Positions 1 to 8,687 of a stretch of DNA of 49,364 nt are shown piece after piece. A program made the translations under genes and the position numbers. Source of the stretch: Flavobacteriales bacterium (GTDB lineage: Bacteria; Bacteroidota; Bacteroidia; UBA10329); assembly GCA_020635495.1 (NCBI GenBank), contig JACJZQ010000020.1, positions 1-49,364 on the forward strand, read 5' to 3'. The notes under the pieces were generated by a model. The model saw only the letters and a list, made by a program, of their open reading frames with translations. It was not told the origin of the DNA and made no database searches. How positions within the stretch are numbered: the first letter of the stretch is position 1; each line of letters begins with the position of its first letter.

Positions 1-60
1 GAGAACATTGCCCGCATGAACCGAGAATATCTTTCTGCTTCGGTTGCAAGCGAGGATTGA
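1..60 (+). CDS. C-terminal end of a gene cut by the window edge
   Basis: Frame 1 is open from the first base to a TGA at 58-60 and gives 19 residues ending SASVASED. No believable start is inside the window; the in-frame ATG at 16 would leave only 14 residues. The tail is too short to name a family. The 31-bp gap to the next gene on the same strand suggests one transcript. Confidence 0.55.
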   Translation, partial: ENIARMNREYLSASVASED

Positions 61-91
61 TCCACGTTCCTAACAGGCCAAATAGGCGTTA

Positions 92-289
92 ATGGAACGG
101 GTAACAACAGGTCATTGGGTTTTTGCTGCTGCGTTTGCCGTTGCTTTTCTCGTTGGGGTGGTCTACGCTTATAAGGATGACATCAAGAAACGACCAGACC
201 TGTTCAAAGGCTCATTCAAATTTCTGTTGGGAGTAATTTTGGTCATCATGACCCTCCTGGTCATCAAAATGATAAGCCGATTGGGTTAA
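92..289 (+). CDS. small two-span membrane protein, unknown function
   Basis: A 65-residue protein with two clear hydrophobic segments (about residues 9-27 and 41-61) joined by a short charged loop (KDDIKKRPD). The loop and the C-terminus are basic, which fits a helical hairpin in the inner membrane with the loop inside. It has no signal-peptide cleavage site, no cysteine and no catalytic motif. It lies 31 bp after the truncated upstream gene and may be its small partner. I do not recognise the family. The hydrophobic pattern and the intact ATG-to-stop frame make it more likely real than chance. Confidence 0.6.
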   Translation: MERVTTGHWVFAAAFAVAFLVGVVYAYKDDIKKRPDLFKGSFKFLLGVILVIMTLLVIKMISRLG

Positions 290-335
290 TCTGGTCAAGT
301 CTCTACCCGTTTACTTGTTTCGTAACTTCGGTATT

Positions 336-1235
336 ATGAGGCAACTGTTTTTGTTAATCACATTTCTTGTCTGTTACCATACGTCTTTTGGGCAAACGGA
401 ATTTGGTCCGTTAGGCGCACAATGGGTTTACTATTTACCACCTAATGGCGGCCCCTTTTACCCAGAAACAGAAGATGTAATCACCGTTTCAGGAGATACG
501 GTTATTGATGGGTTGCAGGCAAAAAGATTGACGCAACTGAGAAGAACCGTTGACCATTGGAATGGTGGTTCAGAGACAACAGGCTCGTGGAATCACTACG
601 TTTCGAATCAAGGAGATTCTATCTTATCGTATGAAAATGAGCAATGGGAGTTGATTTTTGATACAGGTGTTTCTGTTGGCGATACCTTGATAGTCTATGT
701 GGGTGAGCTTAATGCATTAAGTTGTAGTCTCAGAGATACCGTGGCAATTGAATCTATTCAGGACTCTCTCATGTATGGGGAAACGCTCCGATACTATTCG
801 TTTAATGTTTTTGGCTTCAATGAACGTGTACCAGGTGGTTTTTTTGAAAAGATCGGTTTTACATACGATAGTCCCATCAAACATCCCGTGTATTGTGATT
901 TTCCAGGCAGTTACTGGGGACCTTGGTTTTACTGTTATTCAGACAACGAAGTCACTATATCCCCAACCTCCGGTTGCGGGCAGATTCTTTGGTTATCCGA
1001 AAAAGAAGCAAGCTCTTTAGAGATATCACTCCTTGCTCAAAACCTCCAAATCCAATCCTCTCCCAACTCAACCCTCCACATCTACGATATCCTCGGAAAA
1101 GAACTGCTGCAACAAAGAATTACTTCAGACAATCAAACATTAAACATAAGCCAATTACCAAACGGAATTCTGATGGTTGTGGTGGAAATGGAAGGGGGTC
1201 GGTTTACAAAGAAAGTTATAAAGACCAGTTACTAA
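336..1235 (+). CDS. secreted protein with T9SS type A sorting domain
   Basis: The frame is open from a TTG at 315, but the ATG at 336 starts a classic signal peptide (MRQLFLLITFLVCYHTSFGQ, cleavage after GQ), so I start there (299 aa). The middle (about residues 25-210) has the beta-rich, Tyr/Gly/Asp-rich look of a secreted Bacteroidota protein, with several Cys. The last ~75 residues, with LHIYDILGKELLQQR, LPNGILMVVVE and final TKKVIKT, match the type A C-terminal sorting domain that the type IX secretion system recognises and removes. Function beyond secretion is not recognised. The same secretion route is represented nearby by the PorW/SprE gene. A TAACTTCG motif just before the ATG resembles a degenerate -7 element. 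Confidence 0.85.
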   Translation: MRQLFLLITFLVCYHTSFGQTEFGPLGAQWVYYLPPNGGPFYPETEDVITVSGDTVIDGLQAKRLTQLRRTVDHWNGGSETTGSWNHYVSNQGDSILSYENEQWELIFDTGVSVGDTLIVYVGELNALSCSLRDTVAIESIQDSLMYGETLRYYSFNVFGFNERVPGGFFEKIGFTYDSPIKHPVYCDFPGSYWGPWFYCYSDNEVTISPTSGCGQILWLSEKEASSLEISLLAQNLQIQSSPNSTLHIYDILGKELLQQRITSDNQTLNISQLPNGILMVVVEMEGGRFTKKVIKTSY

Positions 1236-1263
1236 TCGCTGGTCGCTATTCACTTTTCACTAC

Positions 1264-2142
1264 TCAGAACACAATGTAATCTTCAGGATTTACGGGTCTT
1301 CCATTGAACCAAAGCTCAAAGTGCAGGTGTGGGCCGGTGGTCAGTTCGCCAGAGTTTCCGACAATCGCCACAACCTCTCCGGCCTTAATCGATTCGCCAG
1401 TTTTCTTTAGCAGCACAGAACAGTGTTTGTAGAACGATGTCAGGTTACTTGAATGCTGTATGGCCACTACGTGGCCAGCATCGTAAGTCCAAGACGAAAA
1501 GATGATGGTACCATCCAAACAGGCCTTTATCGGCTCATTCTCCTTGGCCACAATGTCTACGGCAAAATGCTTCTCTTTTGAGTCGAAACCTGCCGTTATA
1601 TCACCCTTTAGGGGCGCAAAGAAAAACAGGTCGCGGATGTTCATTTCCATGGCCTGCTTACTACCAAACTGAATGTTCTGAATATTGAAGCGTTCCTCTT
1701 GCTCAACCATTGCCCGCAGCAAAGAATCTTGCTCAGACTGTTTGAACTCAATGGCCGTGTAATCCTTGGTGGTATCCGGTTCGCGGGTTTCCTGTTCGGG
1801 TGTCTCTCCCGCAATGATCATATTGATGTTCTTCAGATACATGTCCTTTAAAGCCAACTCACGCTCCAAAGAATCGGTCCGCAACGTATTCTCATAGACC
1901 TGTAACCGCAGGTCCGTGTCCGCATAACCTGGAATATACTCCCGCAAAGGCGTAAACGCGATGATATAAGTGACCAGAACAATGAGGAAGATGGCCAATG
2001 AGCCCCCGAAAATGATAACATTCATGGGAGTTAGCAGCAGGCTGGCCTTTTCCTTAAAGGTCTCCTCATTCATTACAACCAACCGGTACTTTACCCGAAG
2101 TCGATTGCGCAGATTGCCCTTCTTTTCCTTTTGCTTGGCCAT
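1264..2142 (-). CDS. M23-family (LytM-type) peptidoglycan endopeptidase, membrane anchored
   Basis: The frame opens at 2178, but the ATG at 2142 gives the usual Bacteroidota start MAKQKEKKGNLRNRLRVKY, so I use it (292 aa). One transmembrane helix lies at about residues 40-62, followed by a charged helical stretch and a C-terminal M23 domain. The zinc ligands are visible: HFAVD (His and Asp) and the GPHLHFE motif near the C-terminus, with a further His in YKHC. Members cut peptide cross-links of peptidoglycan or act as divisome/envelope regulators. Because all motif residues are present I expect an active enzyme with its domain in the periplasm. It is divergent from the PorW/SprE gene and the two may share a control region. 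Confidence 0.9.
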   Translation of the reverse strand: MAKQKEKKGNLRNRLRVKYRLVVMNEETFKEKASLLLTPMNVIIFGGSLAIFLIVLVTYIIAFTPLREYIPGYADTDLRLQVYENTLRTDSLERELALKDMYLKNINMIIAGETPEQETREPDTTKDYTAIEFKQSEQDSLLRAMVEQEERFNIQNIQFGSKQAMEMNIRDLFFFAPLKGDITAGFDSKEKHFAVDIVAKENEPIKACLDGTIIFSSWTYDAGHVVAIQHSSNLTSFYKHCSVLLKKTGESIKAGEVVAIVGNSGELTTGPHLHFELWFNGRPVNPEDYIVF

Positions 2143-2203
2143 GTAGGTTGCCAAATATCGGAAATTGAATTGCGGCAAAGTGTTGGAGATGAAAGATGTT
2201 ACC

Positions 2204-2234
2204 TTTGCCGACCGTCTAAAATGAAATATTTTTG
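2204..2234 (+). promoter_or_regulatory. Bacteroidota-type promoter for porW/sprE
   Basis: TTTG at 2204-2207 and TATTTTTG at 2227-2234, 19 bp apart, fit the -33/-7 consensus (TTTG and TAnnTTTG) of the phylum's main sigma factor. Transcription from it would start near 2240, after the ATG at 2221, and so supports a later start codon. A second possible -7, TACCTTTG at 2200-2207, overlaps the -33 box. Confidence 0.5.
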
Positions 2235-4881
2235 CGCCTCTTCAGTTACACGCAGTGCGCAACCTGTTTTGAATCAGATAATCCGCTATACTTCTCTAGT
2301 GCTTGTAGCTGTTGGGATGACGCTTTTTAGCGGCTGTTCCAACAAGAAGAAGAACTTCTTGAGTAGAAGCTACCACAACGTAACGGCCAAATACAACGTT
2401 TACTGGAACGGCAAAGAGGCCATGAAGGAAGGTGTTGACAAACTGGAGAAGAGCCACAGCGATGATTATGAGGAGATCCTTGAGGTGTTCCCTGTTGGAA
2501 CATCGGAGTCGGCAAAGTCTGTTTATGGCGAGATGGACCGTGCCATAGAGAAAGGCGGTCTCACTATTGCCAAGCATTCCATGCTGTTCAAAGGCAAGGA
2601 ATACGTAAGCACCATTGATGATGCTTACATGCTTATTGGCAAGGCCCATTTTTACAAGCGAGATTATGTGTTGGCGTTGGAGATGTTTGATTACGTCATT
2701 AAGCAGTACAAGACCAACGACATCAGATTTGATGGTTATCTGTGGCTAATCAGAACATTTACCGAGCTGGCCAGATTCAAAGATGGAGAGAAGATAATAA
2801 CCCTGCTGGAGGAGGAAAAGAAATTCCCCAAGAAGAAGGTGGCCGAACTGGCAGCCGTCAAGGCAGATTACTTCATAAAGAAGGGCGATTACGGCATGGC
2901 CAAAGACCAACTTATTCTGGCCATTGACAAGACCAAGAGACGTAAGAGCAAAACGCGTTACACCTACATCCTTGCACAGTTGTATGAAGAACTCAACAAC
3001 AAGGACAGTGCTTTCTATTACTATGCTCAGGTGCTGAAGAAGAATTCGCCTTACGTGATGGAGTTCAATGCGCGCATCAACCGTGCGCTTATGGCCAGCG
3101 CACAGTCAGGAAGCATTGAGGCCATCAAGAAGGAACTTACCAAAATGGCCAAGGACGATAAGAACATCGATTACTACGATCGGATCTTCTATGCCTTGGG
3201 AAACATTGCCTTGGAAGAAGGTGAGAATGACCTGGCACTCGAATACCTCAAGAAGTCTGTGGCAGCCACCACCCAGAACTATACGCAGAAAGCGGTCTCG
3301 TACTTTACCATTGCCGACCTCTATTTCGATAAGCCCGAGTACGAGTTGGCCTCTGCCTATTACGATAGTTCCATTGCCATTCTTCCTCCCACCCACGACC
3401 AGTTTCAGCGAGTATCGGCACGCCAGCAGAGTTTGGCAGAACTCGTCAAGAATATCCGCATCATTGAGTTGCAGGACAGTCTGCTGGAATTGAGTCAATT
3501 GTCAGACCTGGAGTTGGATGCCGTTATCGCAGAATTGGTGCAGAAGATAAAGGATGAAGAAGAGCAGAAGCAATTCGAAGCGCGCAACACGCCATCGCCA
3601 CAGCAACAGCTCAATCAGCTCAATCAGAATCAGTCCAACTCGCTCAGTACCACGGGGTCAGGTTGGTATTTCTACAATACCACGGCCCTCAGCTTTGGCT
3701 CCAACAACTTCCGTCAGAAGTGGGGAGATAGAAAACTTGAAGACAACTGGAGACGGTCAAGTAAGGGTTCTAACGCTCTGAATGAGATCGTGAATGAGAA
3801 TGGAGACACCACTCAGATCACTACTGCTCAACTCATGGATCCTAGCTTTTACAAGAAGGATATTCCGCGTACCGAAGCACAGATTGACAGCGCCAACCTC
3901 AAGATTCAAGACGCTTACTATGATTTAGGAACGATTTACAAAGAGCAGCTATCTGAGAATCAGCGGGCCATCAATTCGTTTGAGGAGTTGCTGAAGCGTT
4001 ACCCGCATGGCAAATGGAACCTGGAAACCTACTATCAGCTATACCGTTTGTATAAGGCTGAGGGTGATGAGCGAAAATCACAGGAGTACGCCAACCGCAT
4101 CCTTAAAGAATTCCCAAACAGCGATTACGCCAACATTATCCGCGATCCGAAATATCTCGAGAAACTTGAGGCCATGCGTGGGCGTTTGGGTAGCATTTAC
4201 GATATGGCCTTCCAAAACTTTAACAACGCGGAATACGAACGCGTGATAGAAGCAGCCGATAGCGCCTTAACCAAGTTCAAGGAAGATGAGATTCTCTCCA
4301 AGTTCGCCTTACTAAAGGTGATGGCCATTGGAGCAACCGAGAAACTCATTGTTTATCGAACTGCGTTAGAAGAATACATTGCCAAGTACACCGCAGCACC
4401 AGAAAAGGCGAGGGCGGAAGAGCTGTTGGAATACGTTAAAACCCTGATGGGAGAGACGGTACCCGATGAGCCGGTTTCAGAAAGCACAGGAGAACAGAAA
4501 CCAGCAGAGGACTACGTATATGATGAAAGTGTGCAGCACTACTATGCCATGGTGGTCTCCAACTTGCCGGATGTATCGCAGTTCAAGGCCAAAATCTCCG
4601 ATTTCAATGGAAGAATGTTCTCTGTAGAGAATCTTGCCATTAAGAATCTACAATTCTCTGCCACAGAAGAGCTCATTTTTGTGCAGGGTTTTGCGGAAAC
4701 CAAGAAGACCGTTGATTACTATCAGGCCATTGGTCAAGATTCATTGGTGTTTGAAGGAATTGACTTGAATAAGACCGCGCAGTTCGTCATCTCAAAGGAC
4801 AACTTCCCGATCTTCTATCAGAAGAAAGAGATTCCTCCTTACATGCAGTTCTTTCAAAAGAACTACCTAAAGGAGGAGTAA
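2221..4881 (+). CDS. porW/sprE: type IX secretion lipoprotein PorW/SprE (TPR protein)
   Basis: A large TPR lipoprotein of the PorW/SprE family, needed for protein secretion by T9SS and, in gliding species, motility; it is thought to link the PorK/N ring and the motor at the periplasmic side of the outer membrane. Seen here: a lipobox TLFSGC, the family-typical segment FLSRSYHNVTAKYNVYWNG right after it, many helical repeats up to about residue 400, a Gln/Asn-rich linker, more repeats, and a C-terminal domain. The ATG at 2221 gives a 38-residue leader, long for a lipoprotein. A TTG at 2269 gives a compact leader (LNQIIRYTSLVLVAVGMTL) and fits the promoter at 2204-2234, so the true start may be 2269. 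Confidence 0.88.
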   Translation: MKYFCASSVTRSAQPVLNQIIRYTSLVLVAVGMTLFSGCSNKKKNFLSRSYHNVTAKYNVYWNGKEAMKEGVDKLEKSHSDDYEEILEVFPVGTSESAKSVYGEMDRAIEKGGLTIAKHSMLFKGKEYVSTIDDAYMLIGKAHFYKRDYVLALEMFDYVIKQYKTNDIRFDGYLWLIRTFTELARFKDGEKIITLLEEEKKFPKKKVAELAAVKADYFIKKGDYGMAKDQLILAIDKTKRRKSKTRYTYILAQLYEELNNKDSAFYYYAQVLKKNSPYVMEFNARINRALMASAQSGSIEAIKKELTKMAKDDKNIDYYDRIFYALGNIALEEGENDLALEYLKKSVAATTQNYTQKAVSYFTIADLYFDKPEYELASAYYDSSIAILPPTHDQFQRVSARQQSLAELVKNIRIIELQDSLLELSQLSDLELDAVIAELVQKIKDEEEQKQFEARNTPSPQQQLNQLNQNQSNSLSTTGSGWYFYNTTALSFGSNNFRQKWGDRKLEDNWRRSSKGSNALNEIVNENGDTTQITTAQLMDPSFYKKDIPRTEAQIDSANLKIQDAYYDLGTIYKEQLSENQRAINSFEELLKRYPHGKWNLETYYQLYRLYKAEGDERKSQEYANRILKEFPNSDYANIIRDPKYLEKLEAMRGRLGSIYDMAFQNFNNAEYERVIEAADSALTKFKEDEILSKFALLKVMAIGATEKLIVYRTALEEYIAKYTAAPEKARAEELLEYVKTLMGETVPDEPVSESTGEQKPAEDYVYDESVQHYYAMVVSNLPDVSQFKAKISDFNGRMFSVENLAIKNLQFSATEELIFVQGFAETKKTVDYYQAIGQDSLVFEGIDLNKTAQFVISKDNFPIFYQKKEIPPYMQFFQKNYLKEE

Positions 4882-4925
4882 TGCTTTGCGTTACGCTGAC
4901 GTAATTTGCTCCTTTCTCAAACGCC

Positions 4926-5342
4926 TTAATAAGCCTTTCGTTTACCGTTCAGAAGTGAACTCATGTCGGGACTCAAGGCGTGTTTGATGTTCACTTCCAG
5001 TTCCGCCACATCAAAAGGTTTAACCAGAAACGCTTTCGGTTCTGTAGCTTCGGCTAATTCGCGGGTCTTATTATCTATGTATGCGCTGATGTACAGAAAC
5101 GGAATGCCCTTTTCCTTTAGCATTTCGCCCAATTTTATGCCCTCGGCATTACCCTCAAGGTTGATATCCAACAATACCAGTTCTGGGTTGTTCTTTTCAA
5201 TGTCTGAGACGGCCTCTACATAAGACTCTGCTACCCCAATAACCGTGTGACCGATTTCTTCAAGAGCTCCCCGAAGGTCTTCGGCAATTATGAATTCATC
5301 TTCTACTATTTGGATTCTGGCTTTTGGAGATAACATGATCAT
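4926..5342 (-). CDS. single-domain response regulator
   Basis: A 138-residue receiver domain with no output domain. The acidic pocket is IVEDE (E14, D15), the phospho-acceptor is D59 in VLLDINL, S86 sits at the Thr/Ser switch position (YISAY) and K108 is in LVKPF. Its ATG (5342) overlaps the stop of the upstream kinase gene by four bases (ATGA), so the two are translationally coupled and very likely cognate. A second ATG six bases later is also possible. Stand-alone receivers of this kind pass phosphate on or bind a partner directly; which one cannot be told from the sequence. It converges with porW/sprE across a 44-bp gap. Confidence 0.92.
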   Translation of the reverse strand: MIMLSPKARIQIVEDEFIIAEDLRGALEEIGHTVIGVAESYVEAVSDIEKNNPELVLLDINLEGNAEGIKLGEMLKEKGIPFLYISAYIDNKTRELAEATEPKAFLVKPFDVAELEVNIKHALSPDMSSLLNGKRKAY

Positions 5343-7459
5343 TTGGTTTTAGGAAATTCTATTCTTGTGCTGTACCCGTTCTCAGTAACGGTACTAAGTT
5401 TGCCCTTCAGTTTACGGGTCATGGACTCAACCAATTTCAAGCCGAAGGAATCGGGTTTGCGCTCGTTCCCATTGGTACCCATACCGGTATCAGACACTTG
5501 AAGAATCAGGTTCTTTGGCCCCGACCGGAAAGCCACTGTCAGCACCTTCTCTTTAGCCCCATCAAAGGCATATTTCAGCGAGTTGCTTACCAACTCATTC
5601 AATATCAATCCTACCAACGTGGCCCTATCGATATCCAACACTACAGGCTGGACGTTCAGGGTTAACTTAATTCCTTGTTCTTCAGCGCCATATGAGCGCA
5701 TTAGGGAGTTACATAGTTTGTCTACGTATTTATCTGCTTCAATACTGGCCGCTTCATCATGGCCTTGATAGAACATTTGATGTACCAAAGCCATACTGTG
5801 AACACGATCCCGTCCTTCTTTTAGGGCATGTAGCACGTGTTCGTCTGTAACTTCTCTTGATTGCATGTTAAGCAAGCTGGAAACCACCTGCAAGTTGTTT
5901 TTTACCCGATGATGAATTTCATTGAGTAGCAATTGTTTTTCTTCGGCATTTCGCCCAAGTTCCTCCTTCTGTTCGGTGAGCTGTTTGTTGGCTTTGCGTA
6001 GCGATGTGGCCTGAAATATCAAGATCATCATTACAATTAGGCCCACGCCTATAATGCCATACAGAAAATTACGCGTGGTTGTTTGCGAACGGATTTTCTC
6101 TTCTTGCAATTCGTTCTGCTGTTGCACTTCTTGTATTTGTCTGGTGCGTTTCTCGGTCTCGTAAGCCGCTTGCATTTCTTCAATTGTCTTTACCTGCTCT
6201 TCTTTGAAAAGCGAGTCAGACAAAGCTTTTTCAAGCGTATGATATTCATATGCTTTGGAGTAGTTTCCAACGGCCGCATGAGACCGATGCAAAAGCCGGT
6301 AGATATCTGCGGTCTGTCGGTTAGAACCGATCTCTTCAGAAATGGTCAATGCGGTTTCTGCATGTGGAATCCCATTTTTCGGCTCTCCCATCCGCAGGTA
6401 GGTTTCTGCCAGATTTTGATGTGAACTTGCTGCACCGTAGCGGTCTTTCAGTTCCTCGCGAATGGTAATAGCTTCTTTGAAACCATTCACAGCCTTGTTC
6501 CACTGTCCATCATCCATATAAACGCTTGCCAAATTGTGCAAGGCCAATGCTTCTGCATCCTTTATGCCATGGCTCCAGGCAAAATCGTAGTTCTGGTTGA
6601 AGAAGTGTAGAGCGGAGTCTCGCATACCGCGTTCGCGATAAATGATGGCAATGTTGTTTCTGATGGATTCCATGCCACGCTGGTCGTTGCGTAACGTACG
6701 GATTCTGAGAACGCGCTGGTAATACTTCAATGCCAGCTCAGAATCGCCATTGGTTTTGTGTATCAATCCAATGTTATTCAATGAATTGGACATGTTAGTC
6801 GAATCATTCAACTCTTCAAACACTTCCAGAGCCGCGAGGTATTTGCTCAAAGCCGCATCGAGCTTGCCTTGCAAGCGGAGTACATTACCGATGTTGTTAA
6901 TGGTCTGAGCTATCTGGTTCTTATCACCCATGGCCTCTCTCATGGCTAAAGAATGATGGTAATGTTCCAATGCCTCTTCATATAGGCCCATCTTCTTGTA
7001 CGAAATACCGATGGAGTTTTCCACATAGGCAATTCCGCTAGAGTCAGAAAGGCCTTCGTACAACTTCAAACAATCAGCATAAAGCGATAAGGCCTTTTCC
7101 GAATCTCCGGTGTTGCGATAAAGCCGCGCCAACTTTTCAATGAAAGAGGCTTCTTTTTTGGCGGAGCCCAATTCCTTGGCAATTGTAATGGATTCTAGGC
7201 CGTAATACACCGCGGTGTCTATCATACCTACTTTTTCAAAGGCTTGGAGCAGAATCTGGTCGGCCTGGGCCTTCACTTCCGGGTCTGAATTCAATCGGAG
7301 TTTGATGGCCAACTCAATTGCTTGTTCGGGATCTTTCCCAGATAGTTTCTTGGCCTCCTCCAATTGAGATTCTACTGCCGATGGTTGCTGTCCCTGAACA
7401 TTAGGGGCCCAAACAACAAGACAAAGTAGGAATGGCAATATCTGAGCGGGCCGAAACAT
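5339..7459 (-). CDS. TPR sensor histidine kinase (HisKA_2 type)
   Basis: A 706-residue kinase: signal peptide (ending NVQGQ), about eight to nine TPR units to residue ~400, a coiled-coil stretch, one transmembrane helix (FLYGIIGVGLIVMMILIF), then a HisKA_2 phosphoacceptor (LLNEIHHRVKNNLQVVSSL, His in HHRVKNN) and a HATPase domain with N box (LNELVSNSLKYAF), DTGMG and SFGLKLV. The TPR half should face the periplasm, so the input is probably a protein or peptide rather than a small ligand. HisKA_2 kinases usually have a stand-alone receiver as partner, and one is encoded next, overlapping by four bases. Confidence 0.93.
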   Translation of the reverse strand: MFRPAQILPFLLCLVVWAPNVQGQQPSAVESQLEEAKKLSGKDPEQAIELAIKLRLNSDPEVKAQADQILLQAFEKVGMIDTAVYYGLESITIAKELGSAKKEASFIEKLARLYRNTGDSEKALSLYADCLKLYEGLSDSSGIAYVENSIGISYKKMGLYEEALEHYHHSLAMREAMGDKNQIAQTINNIGNVLRLQGKLDAALSKYLAALEVFEELNDSTNMSNSLNNIGLIHKTNGDSELALKYYQRVLRIRTLRNDQRGMESIRNNIAIIYRERGMRDSALHFFNQNYDFAWSHGIKDAEALALHNLASVYMDDGQWNKAVNGFKEAITIREELKDRYGAASSHQNLAETYLRMGEPKNGIPHAETALTISEEIGSNRQTADIYRLLHRSHAAVGNYSKAYEYHTLEKALSDSLFKEEQVKTIEEMQAAYETEKRTRQIQEVQQQNELQEEKIRSQTTTRNFLYGIIGVGLIVMMILIFQATSLRKANKQLTEQKEELGRNAEEKQLLLNEIHHRVKNNLQVVSSLLNMQSREVTDEHVLHALKEGRDRVHSMALVHQMFYQGHDEAASIEADKYVDKLCNSLMRSYGAEEQGIKLTLNVQPVVLDIDRATLVGLILNELVSNSLKYAFDGAKEKVLTVAFRSGPKNLILQVSDTGMGTNGNERKPDSFGLKLVESMTRKLKGKLSTVTENGYSTRIEFPKTK

Positions 7460-7531
7460 GTTTGTTGGTCGAATTTCCCTTTACGCGCTTGAAGGGGAGA
7501 AGGTTATGATGACCAAACTAAGCTAGAAACG

Positions 7532-8650
7532 CTATTTAGGGTCAATCGGGTAGGCATCCATCAGTTGGACAAACTTGGGCTCAATAACCCAATTCCCTTT
7601 TTTATCCAAAAGGCCGAAAAACTTGTCTTGTTTGGCAACTGCAAACCCATGTAGAAAAGGCCTGATCACCTCAAATGTCGGTTCAATAACCCAATCTCCA
7701 TTAGCGTCAACACAACCAACCTTTTTGGTGTTTGGGTCACGCTTTATGGCAAGTCCTTCTGAGTATTCGTAAAGCTTTTGCTTTTTCTCGCCATAGGTGA
7801 CCTTTCCATCTAAGTTTACATAGCACCAATCGCGTTTTTCCACCACCATGGCAATGCCTGAAACAGGATCCAAGTATTTGGCTTTGGTGAATTTTGGCTG
7901 AATAACCCACTCTCCTTCTGCATCAATGTAACCGATGAGGTCATTTTCATTACGCGCCCAGCAGTAACCACCCCAAAAGTTGCCTACATCCTTGAATTTG
8001 GCTGGAATGGCAACCTCGCCCTCTTTGTTTATAAATCCCCAGAGGCCATTCTTTGCTTTCACTGCGGCCAAGCCTTCGGTCGGGTCTTTAGCCTCTACGA
8101 CCTCAATCGAAATGGCGGCATCCTCTTGTTCGGGTTTAACAATTACAAACCCGTTTTTGCGATGCTTGGCAACGGCAAAACCTTCGCTGAAGAACGACAT
8201 CCAAGTGTAATCCGTTTTTGTAACGGCTTTTCCTTCGTAGTTCATACCATATCTATCCGTAATTCGCTCGTTGGTACTTGCTATGAAGATTCCATCATAG
8301 AAACCGCGCATTTCTCTTGCATAATTGAATTTTTGACGAACCATGTAAAGTCTGGACTGACGCTCTTTAAGTGGATTTCCATTAGCATCAAAAAAGACGA
8401 ATGGTTTTACCGTTTCCTTTTGACCGCCACTATGAGAAACCTCATTTTTCAGGAACCCTAGAGAAACGCCATTGGGGTCGAACCCAAAAGCTTGGACAAA
8501 CTGCGGTTCTATGACCATTTCACCTTTCAGGTTGGCATAGCCAAAAAGACTGGCTCCCTGTGGAATTGCGGCTAACCGGTATTCATCTGGCTGCGCAATT
8601 GCTGACCGAATAAAGAGAAGAAGAATGGAAAGGCTTAATAGTCTGTTCAT
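7532..8650 (-). CDS. secreted WG-repeat protein
   Basis: A signal peptide (MNRLLSLSILLLFIRSAIAQ) is followed by six or more WG-type beta repeats, seen as recurring phrases such as FGYANLKGEMVIEPQF, WGFINKEGEVAIPAKF, GYIDAEGEWVIQPKF, GCVDANGDWVIEPTF and FGLLDKKGNWVIEPKF. WG repeats form beta-propeller-like or solenoid modules found in exported bacterial proteins; no catalytic residues are apparent. It has no C-terminal sorting domain, so it is probably periplasmic. It stands alone between the kinase gene and murF-alr, all on the minus strand. The molecular role is unknown. Confidence 0.85.
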   Translation of the reverse strand: MNRLLSLSILLLFIRSAIAQPDEYRLAAIPQGASLFGYANLKGEMVIEPQFVQAFGFDPNGVSLGFLKNEVSHSGGQKETVKPFVFFDANGNPLKERQSRLYMVRQKFNYAREMRGFYDGIFIASTNERITDRYGMNYEGKAVTKTDYTWMSFFSEGFAVAKHRKNGFVIVKPEQEDAAISIEVVEAKDPTEGLAAVKAKNGLWGFINKEGEVAIPAKFKDVGNFWGGYCWARNENDLIGYIDAEGEWVIQPKFTKAKYLDPVSGIAMVVEKRDWCYVNLDGKVTYGEKKQKLYEYSEGLAIKRDPNTKKVGCVDANGDWVIEPTFEVIRPFLHGFAVAKQDKFFGLLDKKGNWVIEPKFVQLMDAYPIDPK

Positions 8651-8687
8651 GGAGAGGCAGGTTATTGATTCTCCGACAAAGTAGGTA

